Below, one piece after another: positions 24,601 to 36,723 of a stretch of DNA of 64,000 nucleotides. The stretch is from Opisthorchis felineus (lineage: Eukaryota; Platyhelminthes; Trematoda; Opisthorchiida; Opisthorchiidae), in contig SJOL01003815.1 of NCBI GenBank assembly GCA_004794785.1, positions 128,885 to 192,884 of the forward strand, in the 5' to 3' direction. Both the position numbers and the translations under genes were made by a program. The notes under the pieces are model-generated. The model did not search any database. It was not told the origin of the DNA and saw only the letters and a program-made list of their open reading frames with translations. Every line of letters begins with the position of its first letter. Position 1 is the stretch's first letter.

Positions 24601-27050
24601 TGCAAGTTGTACGTGGAAAAAAAAGCAAATCGACCGTGGATTGGGACAATCGACCGTCATGAAAATGACAAAAATACGGTTGGCCAAGACTGGGAATTTA
24701 TACAAGGTTCATTGATCGTTTGCGGGGGTTGTGTAGCGTGGAGCGGCGAAACTAATTGTTTGTCACATCCACGTGTACTAGTAAGTGGGAATTTATTCTA
24801 ACTCAGTGGAACTTTTAATGACTCACTTCGCGTGTACAGAATTAATCTTGTTAATGAATACAGGGCTTATGCAGCCAATGACAAGAATGACAAATTATAT
24901 TTGCCCGAAATATTTATTGTCCGAAACATTTAACGTCAACAAGTCTTGCCAGGCTAGTTGAGTGTGTAGCACTGTTATACTCACAGTTCGCATACTTATA
25001 ATGCACTTTTCTATCACCCGTTGATCAGCTGTGAACCAGTCCAACTGGCACCCGGAGGACTGGAAAAACTCATGGCCCCACTTTATTCTCACGTTTAACT
25101 ACTAGCTGAAGGAATCAAGTCATAAAACTATATTTCGTTGGCCGCCTGACTCTGAAGTAACATGTAGGCTCGTAAAGCACAGTTGGCCTCACGATAGCGG
25201 TTGATGGTTATTGGCTGTAACTAGTACAGTCGAAGGCCGAACCCAAAAAATTGAGGTTTTCAGACAAACCAATTTTGGAATCCAATTTGCCTTGATTAGC
25301 AAACAGCTACGCTGGATAGACTACGTAAAAGAAATGGCTAACTGTCACATTCTGAGGTAAATTATTTACGGTCATTTGGAGAATTGAAGTCGAACCTGGA
25401 GACAACTCAACTGCAGTGACCTTCTTGGTTCCAGATCTTGAGAATATCTGCTACGTGACCGAACACCGGTGCAACATGCCGTCTGCACAAGCCCGAAGAA
25501 CCTATCTCAGTGCTTGAACGACACTGTCTTTCGAAATGGGCCTGCAATGTTGCGTACAATCACAGCCATCTAGAGTTGTGTAACCTGAGGCGCATATGCA
25601 TAGGTAGAAGCAGACCAACGGGTCCGCAAAGTGCCTACTGTAAACCACCACGGTGAATCGCCTAGAAATGTTTTTTTTTATTCTATACTACATCTACGAA
25701 AGACAGGCCTGCCCAGATTTCTAATCAATACCTGTCCGACTACTGCAACACTACGACGTAACAGTGCCAGTAGTAACCCCACTGCTGGCTTTCCGCCTGA
25801 CTAACCAGATCAACCTAAAGGGGCATCCTGGGCAGCCTCCGGAAAACAGTGTTATGGTAACTTATATGCAGGAATTGCGGTATCACTCTACAACATTAAA
25901 AAACTGACCGATGGGGCTAGCGCCTTGATGTTAATTAATTAGCCCTGATACGCACAGTTTTGTCACAATGCCTAGTCCGGCTAATGTTTCTGCGTGCTAG
26001 TCCCCCATCTTATTATCTTGAACTTATATCGGTACCAACGGCTGGTACGTGGCACTGCATTCAGCTCCGCAAAAACCGCCGGCTGTTCAACCCCTAGGCG
26101 AAGTTGCCCTGGGGATCATCCACTGTTGACAGAGATTCCCGTTTGGGACAGTAGTCAGCTATGACACCATGACACACCATGACATCATGATAATAGTTTC
26201 AAACAAACTCCAAGGCTCCGTGACAGGTATTTGAAGGTTACTTAGTTATTTTAGTTCTTTTCGGCTTGTTTTTGGCGGGAATTTGTCGTCTATCACACAT
26301 AAATCTTAAGGTCACACTGGTGGAACAGTGAGGGAGGAACTTTGTTGTGAACATATTATCAGAACGATGAACAGCTTAGTAAGGTATGGAGATAGCAATT
26401 TTAGCAACCAAACCACACCAAAGGCGGGGTAAGTTACTTTTACAATGCTTTATTCGCGAAAAAAACAGTGCTGAACTTTATGCTCATGGTGACAACGAAT
26501 TTAATTTGCCTTACTGGCGATACTAGTCCGGTTTAGCACTCTATGTGAGTTGTAATTTTTCGAACCGGTGTAATCTAACGTGAACGCTCAACAACCGAAA
26601 AAGGAATCACTTGGCCAATTAAAGATCATTTTGGATGGTTAACCCCTTCCGTCTTGCTTAGTGACAATAAATCCTCTAGAAGTACGACAGTATTTAGGTT
26701 AGTAATGCAGCAGAATTTCTAGTTTTTATCGACTTTCATTTCACATATGGAGTCGATATTTGCATTCCACTCGTGTGCACAGTGCTGTCCAATGGTGCTT
26801 TGGTATCCGTGTATCCCACAATATAATAGGTGATATTTTTATCACCCATCACATTTTTCTAGTTATTTCATAAATACGTCGCAGGTTTTGGTGAAGCATC
26901 ATCATTATCATTACCGACAGAATGTCAGTAATCACAACCAATGGTTTGTTTGCTGTACAGCCGTAGTTTATTTGAAATCTCTACTTTGAAGAAAAGAAAA
27001 TAAGTGGGTAGCCAAGGGACCTAGTGCTAGCCTACTACAGTCGTCCTGGA
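21608..27050. other. No supported gene
   Basis: About 5.4 kb with only short frames. It holds the inverted motif pair at 24186-24320 and a small imperfect ATGACACC-type repetition near 26160-26190. A GC-richer patch at 25.4-26.1 kb has the feel of old transposon sequence, but no diagnostic motif could be read. Confidence 0.45.
24186..24320. repeat. Imperfect inverted repeat of a dispersed motif
   Basis: The left arm (24186-24230) read on the minus strand is ATGATGAAACACTTGCAATC then CAACTGCCAACCTCGATGAA. The right arm (24275-24320) on the plus strand is AGATGAAATGATTGTAATCT then AACTGTCAAGCTCGGCGAAC. By eye the arms agree at roughly four in five positions, with a ~45-nt spacer. The same motif occurs at 53480-53530 and, more diverged, at 12504-12541. 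A head-to-head pair of retroelement ends is a likely explanation. Confidence 0.65.
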
Positions 27051-27099
27051 CAGCCTACATTGATAGCCACTCATTCAGAAAAACGAGATATAAACTGAA

Positions 27100-28260
27100 A
27101 ACTGGTACGCCGTTGACATATCTTACAGCGACTCCAATTCTAGAGAGTGAAGGATCACACGGACCTTACCGTAGAAGCTGCCGCCAATAGTATCCAGCAT
27201 TTTTGTGGCTGGTATCATACTCCTCTGCCAGGTCATGATAGGCAAAACGTTGCACAACGCCGAATGCCTTTTCTTCGATTGTAAAACGCATGCTCAGTGG
27301 TCTAATGTCCAGTGGCTTGAACGTGCACTTTTTGAGTTTAAAACGCATACCGAAATACGGGACGACTGGTCAGTCCACTCTTTTTTTCAAAGAGTTTTCT
27401 TTTTTGAAGAAAAACGATGTTATCTGAATATCCCAGATCGACGAAGCTTTCCACGGTTCCGAACAGCTAGTATTCGTCCTATTATCTGATCTACCATGAA
27501 ATCGAATAGATCAAACACCACGCGCCAAAAAGTCAGCAAAAACAGCTTACTACATAGGTAGACATGCGGGAGCATTCCTTACTGAGCAAGCCTGCTAAGG
27601 AGAACATTTATGGTGGCGGAATCAAGTGCACCTTGGAAATCCAGGAATACGTATTGTTCCAGCACCTGACAAATTGTGAAGGCTGAGGTCTCACTTTCTG
27701 TTCTCTGGTCACCATAAGGCGACGAAGTACTAATGACAGCATAAGTCTCCTTACGATCACAGTCATCCTGATTTCCATGCGATTATCGTATTCACCATGA
27801 GCCTCTTTCAGTGAACGAGCACTGTTACCTATTCTCCCCAGTTGTCTGAGGCACTGTTTTGCCCAAACGAATGAAGGTGATTCAAGCGCTGGATGACGAC
27901 GATACAGCGCACGTCAGAGATCGTCTGGACCAGGGGCTCGGCTAGGCTTGCGAGATGATGTACATACATAAATGGCGTAGGGGTTTCCAGGTTCACCATC
28001 CAGGGCTCCAGTGAACTTCGAGACTTTGACCGAGTGGCGGAAAATGGCTAAGAGGCTTGTAGTATGGCCAGTTTTTCCTCAGATGAAACCCTTTGATCAT
28101 TGGCCACACTCAGCGTTGACAAGGATGTTGTGTTTGGTAGCACATCCTTACAATGACATGGACGATATATGTTCAAGAAGCCCACGCATCTTCACTGAGT
28201 AGCTCCTATACCAGTACATGATCATGGAACGTGTTCTGTTACAGCATTACACTTTGGATA
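27100..28260 (-). mobile_element. Decayed LINE (RTE/CR1-like) reverse-transcriptase region
   Basis: Reading down the minus strand, successive frames give RAPGPDDL (near 27935-27900), like the family's KAPGPDDLPPALF. Then comes TVIVRRLMLSLVLRRLM followed by TREQKVRPQPSQF (27790-27690), like LMASIILRRL..TRE...R..QAGF. Fragments like the YVFLDF.GAFDS region follow. A later frame (27348-27166) reads GMRFKLKKCTFKPL, then MRFTIEEKAFGVVQRFAYHD, like RFGMRFAPSKCKV...GE.IE.V.RF.YLG. Multiple stops and frameshifts make it a dead copy. The RT active-site motif (FADD-like) was not seen. Confidence 0.72.
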
Positions 28261-29240
28261 TATTTAACTGGATCATCCACAAGCCTCAATCGATATGTCC
28301 CAACCATGTTACTATGAGTATTTTCGTTGGATCGTCCGACTGCCCATTCCAAAGGCGTAAACTTGCAGTTCACTCTTCATAACGATCACGTTCAATGACT
28401 GCATTAGTTGGACACAGTCTAAACGCAACCTGCAATGGCACATCTTCCTGAGATGGGACTACTATAGATATTGGTCTGGTATCTTTGTACTGACATATTT
28501 CGATATTTGGCGTATGATATATCTGTGTAAATTTTGAACTTTACGCCGTCTTTACCCAAATAGTGCGCTATGGGACACCGCCCAGAAAACATGTTGAAGT
28601 CCTATTTTGAGGAATCTTAGAAGAGCTGCCAAATGATGTCATCCCCTTGATGGAAGAGGAGTAATACCACTGCTTCTTGTTAAGCCATCTTTATCAGGCC
28701 GGCTGACTGTTCTCAACAGGCCCCTGTGCTTTTGCTTGATGGACTCATTTTTTCGGGTTTACAGCGGCTTGAGCGACTTGTATGTGGCATCATGTAGCAA
28801 ACCGCTTGTGGTTTAATTGCAACGCGTAAAAGAACAAAACATCGACCATTGTTAGCCAGTCAACCATTTACATAGATGTGTATAAGCCTGGTTGCCTGGC
28901 ATCTTATACGGATTCGCTTGTCAAATGTGGTTGGACCGGTAGACTCTTGAACTTAGTTATGATAACAAAAACGGTCTTGGCTACTTCTGGCAAGCCTGTG
29001 AATCCGATTGTATTACAATGGTCAACAACACCGGACCAGCTAACGGACGACTGGTGTCATCCCTCAAATTTTTAAGTTGAGTTACAACACAACGCCCCCC
29101 CCCTGACGTAACGTGCAATCACGCCCACCAAAAGCTGCTTCGAAAGAATTTGTTCGGTTGTCATGGGTATATACCTATCTGAGCAGTCGCAGAAGGATAT
29201 CTGTTTGTGGATCCACTCTCAGGCACAAGACCCGATTATG

Positions 29241-29275
<35 letters not shown>

Positions 29276-30239
29276 TCATCAACTGTACTGAGGATCGGTT
29301 GGTGTAACTACGCCATCCAACCTTTCTCTCCGGGGTTCCAGAAATAAAAGCATGCCAACCCAAAAGTTGGCTGCGCTATTAAGTGCAAGAATCGATTCAT
29401 CATAATGCGTACTGTTTAGAAAAACGTGACCTCGTGCATGCAGATTCTTGGTGAATTAACTGACATACTATACGAACGAAAATCAATCCGACTAATTGTC
29501 AACTGATATTCATATGATAACAATCGAACATCGATTCCAATAAAGCCCTAATTGTTTCCTGAGGGAAAGCGTACCGTATATTGTACACGGGTTTCTTGTG
29601 TAGCGTTGAAATCAGCAGAATCACCTAATTTAACACACTAATGTTGAATGTAAACTGAACAATTCAAGCACATGAAACAGTTGTCCGAAACTAGCTTTAT
29701 TAGAGGAGCTAGTTGATACTGTTACATGATCAAATCATCTCAGTTGTACCCAGTGACACTCATAGGTACATTTTATCATTGACACTGACTTTTCTTTGTT
29801 CTGCGTTGTCCTCAGAACCGATCGATTCATATTAAACACGTGCGCATCGTTGCATGTGTAACACAATTAGTCCTCCAGTGGAGCAGCTCGTTAGCATAAC
29901 TGCGCCCTCAGGCTCATGTGATTCACTTTCTGGAAGCTGGGCACGTAGTACCGCGTAAATTATTCTGCAAAAGTGTTCGGTAGTCCATTTAGACAAAAGT
30001 TGATGACGTTTGAGCAGTTTATCAACCCCAGATTTCTTCAGTAGTAATAAAGAGAGAATTAAAGTTAAAGGCCGAAATGAGCGGTGATGCATCGTTTGCA
30101 ACGGTGTATGCTGGCGAATTCCAGTTTATTTTCTAATGGTTCGCCAGTGAGTAAACACTCACCAGCAAGTCATCCAAACACATCCAAATTCGTATGACTT
30201 CGCTAAAAAACTAGCTGGGTTTCAGGTAGACCCAGAAGA
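28261..30239. other. No supported gene; contains a TA microsatellite
   Basis: Short frames only. A plus-strand frame at 28878-29075 is somewhat protein-like but has no good acceptor or known motif. The (TA)15 tract is at 29243-29272, shortly after a C-rich run near 29092-29103. Confidence 0.45.
29243..29272. repeat. Microsatellite (TA)15
   Basis: An uninterrupted TA dinucleotide run of 30 nt, directly visible. Confidence 0.97.
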
Positions 30240-31464
30240 AATTCTCGTCATTTTTTATATCAACTCGACAAACACTAATGTCCCTAAAGTGGACGACGTG
30301 GAAGCAGCAAGGTGGCTGTTACTGGCAGACATAATGCTTCAAGAACGAACGCAACTCTTCGTAGACGAGATAGTTGAAGGCATCAAAACATGCTTAAACC
30401 TCAGCCACTTTATCACCCAGTCATATACTCAAGAACAAGATCTACAGATGGGATCTCCAATATTCCCAAGTTTGTCCGCTGCGTGCATGGGAGGCTGCGA
30501 ACAAAAACCTTTAGCCAGATTCCGGTGTCCACCGAGGGCTTACGTGCTTTGCGTGGATCACACGTTCGTTGTGATAAAGTGCGATAACGCTGACGAGTTC
30601 CTTCAATATCTTAATGCTTTGAATCCCTACATCAACTTTAGCATGGAACTAGATTTCACATAGGTTGTACACTACGTTCCCTTGACTACACTATACACAG
30701 GAAACCAGCAGACAATGGCACTGGTCCACCTGTCCACCACCGTTGTCCACCTGCACATCAAAAGGCAGTTTTTTGGGCTAGTAGAGTTTCTGCAATATTT
30801 AGTGGAGTAGGAGCACTGTGCACATAGGAGTTCGACCGAATAGCAGCAAAAATTGAGGCAAAAAGCGACTTGAAAACGGGGGCTATCCAGTGGATTTAAT
30901 TAAGTGGCAACTAAGAAGGTCACAACACCAATACCCAACAAGGAGCAGGTCAAAACGGCAGTCATCCCGTACAACATAGGGACATGTGAAGTCATTAGTG
31001 TGTTGAAAACGGCTAACACTAGAGTAGCATTCCAGAAGGGAAACCCTTACGCTTACTATTGGTGCAGTTGAGGAATCTTGTTCCGTTTGGTGGGACTAGG
31101 GACTGTGTATACAAAACAAAATGTATCGACTGCACGAACGTTTATATAAGTCAAATAGCCAGCGAGTTGCACACAAGAATCGGTGAGCATAAACGATACA
31201 ATAACGGACCACCCAGAAACGTAAATGAATATCAGGCGATAGTTAAGGCCTCGGTAATGGCAAGGAAAGAACTAGAACCTAGGCACAGATTAGACATGGA
31301 TAATGTGGAAATTTTGAGACGGGACCAAGATTCACACGAGAGAGACTGGTGACCGAGGCGGTGGGAATCGCCAAGCATCCCAGGGTAAACAGGATAGAGG
31401 CCGTAGAACTGCAAGCGTGTAGGGAGCGGTTTAAATCAGCCGAGCTCACACGAGGCGCTGTGTG
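30240..31464 (+). mobile_element. Decayed Penelope-like retroelement (RT plus GIY-YIG endonuclease)
   Basis: The frame at 30289-30663 carries the C-terminal half of a Penelope-type reverse transcriptase: ERTQLFVDEIVEGIKTCLNL, then QMGSPIFPSLSAAC, then YVLCVDHTFVVIK and DEFLQYLNALNPYI. In the family the latter read MGSPLSP and RYVDDTF; here the second catalytic Asp is His. After broken sequence, 31059-31352 encodes the GIY-YIG module: CVYKTKCIDCTNVYISQIAS, LHTRIGEHKR and NEYQAIVKASVMA. The usual YIGQT reads YISQI. A frameshift near 31325 is followed by RLVTEAVGIAKHPRVNRIEA and a stop near 31464. Stops also interrupt 30663-31050. The copy cannot be active. The family amplifies by target-primed reverse transcription. 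Confidence 0.9.
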
Positions 31465-33109
31465 ATTATCGTGAAATGGTCTGGATTCAACAGTACAAAA
31501 CCCAAGCATGGTGAGATCTACTTAACCTCACCCTACTTAACCTCAGTCCAGTTGTTCTGCCATACATTAACGCACACAGACGAAGAATCTGTGAAGGACA
31601 CCCAAGAGGAATATTCTGTTAAGGTCACATAAACCTGAAAGGCAAGGTGGCAAAATCCGGATTCACCTTGAAGACAATCCTTCCTAACCACTCTATCGTA
31701 AGTTTTAATCATCCACACCAATCAATACCTAGGAAATTCGGGCTGACTTTCAGCAATGATCAAGTCTGCTGCTCGTAAGAAATCTCACCGTTTTTTTCTA
31801 GGACTGCCTTATAACCCGGTCAACCTGGTAGTTTATTTGCTTTGCCTGATGAATTCTTTGTAGTAAAAGCAAAACTTTGCCTAGAGATAAATCCACCGAT
31901 TGCTTACTAGACCCCTCTGAATCTCCACCGGTGTATTCATGTAGTGCTGTCCAGCTACTATAGAGTCAGACAGATAAAGCACTTTAACTGGATGTCAAAT
32001 AAATTTTCTTGGAGCTCGGAAATCACTGCGGCAGGATACAAATAAGTTTGAAATCTTTCTTTTCAAGTTTCCAGAGTGCTCCACAACAATTGTTTATCTC
32101 CTTATTTGGCACCTGTCCTCAAGATTACCGTTGACGACTATACAAAAATCGATCGATTTACCTATATAGTTGAAGGGCCGCCAAACCCATGGTTGTCGTG
32201 ATTGATCTCAGGTAAGTAATCATCAAGTACGATAAAGTTGCTCAGGGAACAACACCAGTGGATAACAGAGTTCCAGATTTCAGAGTGTGAATCCTAAAAT
32301 GCCATGTGTTATGCTAAGTACCAAAGTTTTGAGCCATCAGCCAATCTAGCAAAAAACGCGCATGATATGACTGGACTTACTTTGCAAGTTTTGAAAACTG
32401 TAAGGAATATGTTGTTCAGATTTCTCCGGAACACTTTCGATAGTGTATTGGAACCTTGTCGTGGTACCGACTCTACATGCGTAACCCTGAATGGCGAGCC
32501 TCCAATGGATGTCACTGTAGGAAGCAAACTATTATACTTAACATTCTGTCAAGCCAAAATATTCGCAACCGATTCCTATAAGAATCACACTGAGATAGAT
32601 AGCACATCAACCCTTGATCCACCGTGAAAGAAATTTCAGTTACAAACTACTGTGACAGGTTATTTGTAGTAGCTCCTTTGGAAACGTTGAAAAGAAGACC
32701 ACTTCACCTTCGAACAGCTCAAGCCAAGGGCGCGTTGAGAGTTTGGGTGGGAAACTGAAGTCCAGGTTCTGAACCTTTCCAGATCTATAGGAAAGATCTG
32801 TACGAAAGGCTTTTAAACACAGCTAGATATTAAGCAAAATCTTCCGATAAAGGTATTTTACCAAACAGTTTTTTTAATCTTTAACCGTTTGGACTGGTCA
32901 GTGTGACCACTGACCAGTTGTAAACTGCGCATTATTTAACAGAAACTAAAAATAATCCCAAGAGAGGCCCACCAAATTGAATCAACTCCATTCGATAATA
33001 AATAATATATATCCCCTCAGTTACAAATGAATTTAGCATTCCCAAGAAGGCAGATTACGTTCTGCAAGTAAGAAAAGTTTTTTGTCTGTTGCAGTAGTAA
33101 TACTGCTAG
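31465..33109. other. No firmly supported gene
   Basis: Plus-strand frames at 32304-32627 and about 32642-32830 look protein-like. The second contains APLETLKRRPLHLRTAQ and could hold a 36-nt intron (GTGGGA to TTTCCAG, about 32745-32780). They might be upstream exons of the receptor-like gene that follows, but phases do not chain without forcing. A perfect hairpin lies at 32893-32918. Confidence 0.4.
32893..32918. other. Perfect 11-bp inverted repeat (hairpin)
   Basis: ACTGGTCAGTG and CACTGACCAGT flank the four-base loop TGAC. No known regulatory role; it is not followed by a T run. It might be a remnant of an element end or a chance palindrome. Confidence 0.6.
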
Positions 33110-33355
33110 ATTGATCATCCTGAAGCACCACGCTGTACCGAATGGGTAACCCGGAAGTCGGTCTGTCTGAGCTCACAGTTCGGTAAATCAGACGAGACCG
33201 AAGTTGTTGGTTTCAACATATTGGTTACCTCCAACACTAAGCGACGGAGTCCACCTGGCTCCTCTGCACCAGTTCCAACCATATTCAACAGAACCCAATG
33301 GGGCTTTTATATGGAGGCTGTAACACGTGCTGTGAATCGAAAGCGGGCCTCTTAG
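33110..33355 (+). CDS. Candidate exon, unknown (possibly upstream part of the receptor-like gene)
   Basis: After CTGCTAG, preceded by a T-rich tract, 81 codons are open in phase 0. They include EWVTRKSVCLSSQFGKSDET, VVGFNILVTSNTKRR and RTQWGFYMEAV, and end at TAG (33353-33355). A possible donor at 33320 (GTAACA) would make a 210-nt exon with phase 0 at both ends. The text is well mixed and non-repetitive. It lies 440 nt upstream of the next plus-strand exon, but the phase needs an intermediate exon. No domain recognised. Confidence 0.33.
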   Translation: MDHPEAPRCTEWVTRKSVCLSSQFGKSDETEVVGFNILVTSNTKRRSPPGSSAPVPTIFNRTQWGFYMEAVTRAVNRKRAS

Positions 33356-33795
33356 CCCACCGTTAATTTCACGTCCATGAAATTGTTGGCTCATGCATGG
33401 TCGCCCAGTTGCACTGCGCTGATTTTTTCCTCTTTTTCTGACGAAAACTTACCTTAGTCAACATCGCGGACACGCACAGATCACCCAGTAAATGGAGCTA
33501 AGCTTGGCCAAGTGAATACTCCCGGTGCCAGCTGGTCCCAACAACAGTCAGAATCACTCTTGTGTCTACCTGACAATTTGTACGTGCCTTGTAAAACTTA
33601 AACAATATTCTCCTGGTCGATCAGAACCAGATTATGCGTGGTTAACCGGAAAACACATTTGGACGAGTCGTCTTCCCGTAGCCCCAACCAAATGATCGGT
33701 CAAACAGCTCCATATTCGTCCGGCTCTGAAGCCTAGGCCACCTGGCCCAGACAAACCGTGGATTGCACCGTGTCACTGCTGGAATCCAACTCTAG

Positions 33796-35500
33796 CAGTT
33801 GGCTTGCTAATGATAACCCTCTGGCCTTTGCCAGGCAGTCCGACATCATAAAACGGGAGCAAATCCTGTCAATTTTGAACTTCCACTCATTCAAGACACA
33901 TCTAGAAACGTGTCTGTCCACATCGTCGCCAGTAAGCTTATCATGTGTCGGTCAACCAAAAATGGATTCGCCGAGCCAGATCCTGTACACCAGAGACAGA
34001 GAGACGCATCGTCTGCTCTGCTAGATAGGTCGTGAAATAAACCATACAAAAGAAACTGCGGCTTATATTTGGACACCCAATAGTACTTGGTACAGGTGAC
34101 CTGTGCTCCAGAACACGTGAATAGTCGACCGAGTCTAACAGCTGTGCCATCCGATTGGAGTTTGACCAAGCCAGTTACAGGGGAGAAAGCTGACTCTACG
34201 ATCCGCTTGATTGGCAATTTGTTTCCAGGTTCCGACAAACTCAGGCCAAGAATGCTTTGCCGGTTCAGTACCAACGCCCCTGATAGATATTTTAGCTTGT
34301 TGCTAATATCTTCGGTTACTGACCACAATGTTGGCTTCGCCTCTTTCAGATTGGTGGCGCGTGCCTCCAGAACACGTTTTTCCTCGGGTAGTTCTCCGCG
34401 GTATCCATCTCCTGTGCAACCTGCTGAGGAAGATTTAGAAACGCAAGACGTGATCATGGTGACCAGATGACCTTCTGTCGTAGAAACTGTGGTCAACCGG
34501 TGGGTCGGGTGCATGTTTTGCGGAGTTATACATTATTTTTTATGTACTCACCCTAACCGAGTTGCGAGGGAACTCGGAAAACTTCTCCGTCGTCATGGGT
34601 ACACCTTGTTCAAGAAGTTGACAGCACCTACTTCGACGTCTTTTCTTCATTCTTGACATAATCGCTGCTTCGTGTGCGCCAAAACATACCGAAAAACGTG
34701 AGCATCGTTCAGGTTGGGTGTGGAATTTTTGTGTGAAATGAAAAGCAGTCGCGTGGTACTGATGAATTCTTTCTTGCTGCTAGCCTATCCTTATCTCCCA
34801 CTGACTGTGACGTTCATTTTTTTCGTTCACGGATCAAAGGTCACTTAATACCGAAGCATTTTCCTAAACGTGCCAAGGCTGTTGTTGGGCTGGACCTTCC
34901 TAAGGCCCCAGTCATCGACTTATGTTTGCTCACAATTTTGGGACCTACGCACAAACATTATTTTTGTGCGCGATAAACGCTTTCCAGTGTTCTTTAGTGA
35001 CTTTGCCCTTTGACGTGACCCACTACAACGGACACTTTTGCATAATGCACGAATACTGACTATGCTAGCGCTTACTGAGATTCGAGCATTGCTTGACTCT
35101 TCATCTTTTGCTGGCCTCTACGGGTTTGTTTCCGTGCCAAACCTCCTCACCCACTCCGGTGATCCTTTCGCCTGACTGGCAAAACGTGATGATACAGGTC
35201 AATCCAAAAAGTTCCTCGTCTTTTTATGTCATCCTGTACACTTTTCATGTCTGCTGCTCGATACTGGCGGTATCGGTAGCAGTGACGGCGATATATTTTT
35301 ATGAGTTACTTTATCCAAATGATTGCACAGAAAGAGAAAATATGGAACGGAGTTACCGAGTGAGTAAGTATTTTGGAAGCTACTTGATACCACAACAGTG
35401 ATGAACCCAGCTGCATCCTCCTTTCCTACTTTTAGGACGTCGCAAACTGGTCCGACAGACTGTGGATGCTGAGAGTAATCGATACAGTTTGCCAGCCTAA
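33796..35500 (+). CDS. Putative single-pass receptor-like protein (join 33796-33931, 34096-34449, 35198-35363, 35436-35500)
   Basis: Exon 33796-33931 follows CCAACTCTAG and ends at a GTAAGC donor. Exon 34096-34449 starts in phase after TACTTGGTACAG and could end at GTGATC. Exon 35198-35363 follows GTGATGATACAG and ends at GTAAGT, with an alternative GTGAGT four bases earlier. The last exon follows CTCCTTTCCTACTTTTAG and ends in TAA at 35498-35500; phases match throughout. The second exon encodes an extracellular-looking region with VTCAPEHVNSRPSLTAV, ADSTIRLIGNLFPG and MLCRFSTNAP, a pattern loosely like an IPT/TIG-type beta domain. The third holds a membrane helix (SILAVSVAVTAIYFY) followed by CTERENMERSYR. 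The last gives a basic tail RRRKLVRQTVDAESNRYSLP. A long antisense frame (33891-34514) overlaps the second exon and is the main competing reading. Confidence 0.42.
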
Positions 35501-36723
35501 CTTATGCATGTGCTTCATAAAGACAAACTGTGCATCGGTTCACTCCAAATGCAACCGGTTGTTTTTTGTCATTAGATGTCTAGCCCAGGCAGTTCGCAAA
35601 ATACTGAATTGGCCCAGTAATCGGCCTTCGTAAGTTCGAGGATGTCAGTCAGGGACGCTCTCTAGGGTACAGTGTTCTTATGTAAAACGAAGTCTACTCA
35701 GTCTTGTCCGTTTCCTCCAAGCGATCACCCTTAAATGGCGGGGATTTTTTACTTTTGGGGTGCGACGCCGAAAGTGGTGCACTTGAAATACTTAACCCAG
35801 CTAGCTCCTAAGCTGACAGTCAGAATCCAGTGAGATTTCATGTCACTCATTATTTTAACAAATTTGCATTGAGATTATTTAAGCAGGCATTAAGAGCACA
35901 AAAAGCTAACTCGCAGGGCAGTGTATGTCCAGTGACGCCAACGTCGTCTATATTGCACTTTGACGAAGACCCCGGATGAACACTGTGCTAACTTCACATT
36001 CAACTCATACCCATTTATGTAAGTTTACTACCGATTTTTACCTATTTCTAAGCCTCCGAAGTGAGCAGGCGACATTACTATCCTCGGCTATTGTTCAGTT
36101 CAAGAAAGCTAAATCTTTTAATAGACGTCTGAGATCGTTCCTCAGTAGGCTATATGATTCTTTTAATTAATCGTCCGATGGATCAGTGGGGAAGAATCCC
36201 AGCGCCTAGAATAGCCCTATTCAGACACTTCCTGCCAGAACCTACCCGTCTATAATTTGTTAGCTAATGTGTATTCTGAGGCCAACGTGGCGTGAACACA
36301 CGGCAAATGTCCTTCAGCTACAGAAAACGGCTATCTGGAAACCAACCACCGCTGCCCACGGTCCACTCATGCAGCAATGTACGTGAGATGAGAAACACGA
36401 CTGCATGATTTACTGTCCAATAGGATTTGTTAGCAACAGCCACAATACGACAGTTTGCTGTCAATTAAAGTTCAACACTCTAATTTTCTTCAAGCTCATG
36501 TGTTATAATCTGGGGAAATACTCAATGAACAAAATGTCTGACGGACAACTTTTTAGATACTGGCATAGCCTATGATACATCGTGACGCAAAATATTGTAT
36601 TGCGATGAAATTCACTCTAAAAAACTTCGCATTCGTTAAATAGTGATTTTTAAATTAAGCACTTTTTTATCAGTGTGCTTGCTTTCAAGTCAAGGCACAC
36701 GTATCCCGTCAACATGAGAAAAC
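35501..36723. other. No firmly supported gene
   Basis: One plus-strand frame (about 36054-36170) follows TTTTTACCTATTTCTAAG. It encodes a basic tail with SSAIVQFKKAKSFNRRLRSF before a stop at 36170. It could be a terminal exon, but nothing links it to neighbours. Confidence 0.35.

Noticed and set aside
33100..33330. Minus-strand frame reading LLNMVGTGAEEPGGLRRLVL
   Set aside because: Opposite the plus-strand 33110-33355 frame and similar in quality, but without a good acceptor; kept only as an alternative.
34552..34659. Possible first coding exon on the minus strand (ATG, Arg/Lys-rich, GTGAGT donor)
   Set aside because: Its phase does not fit any good downstream acceptor in the long minus frame, and it lies inside an intron of the better supported plus-strand chain.
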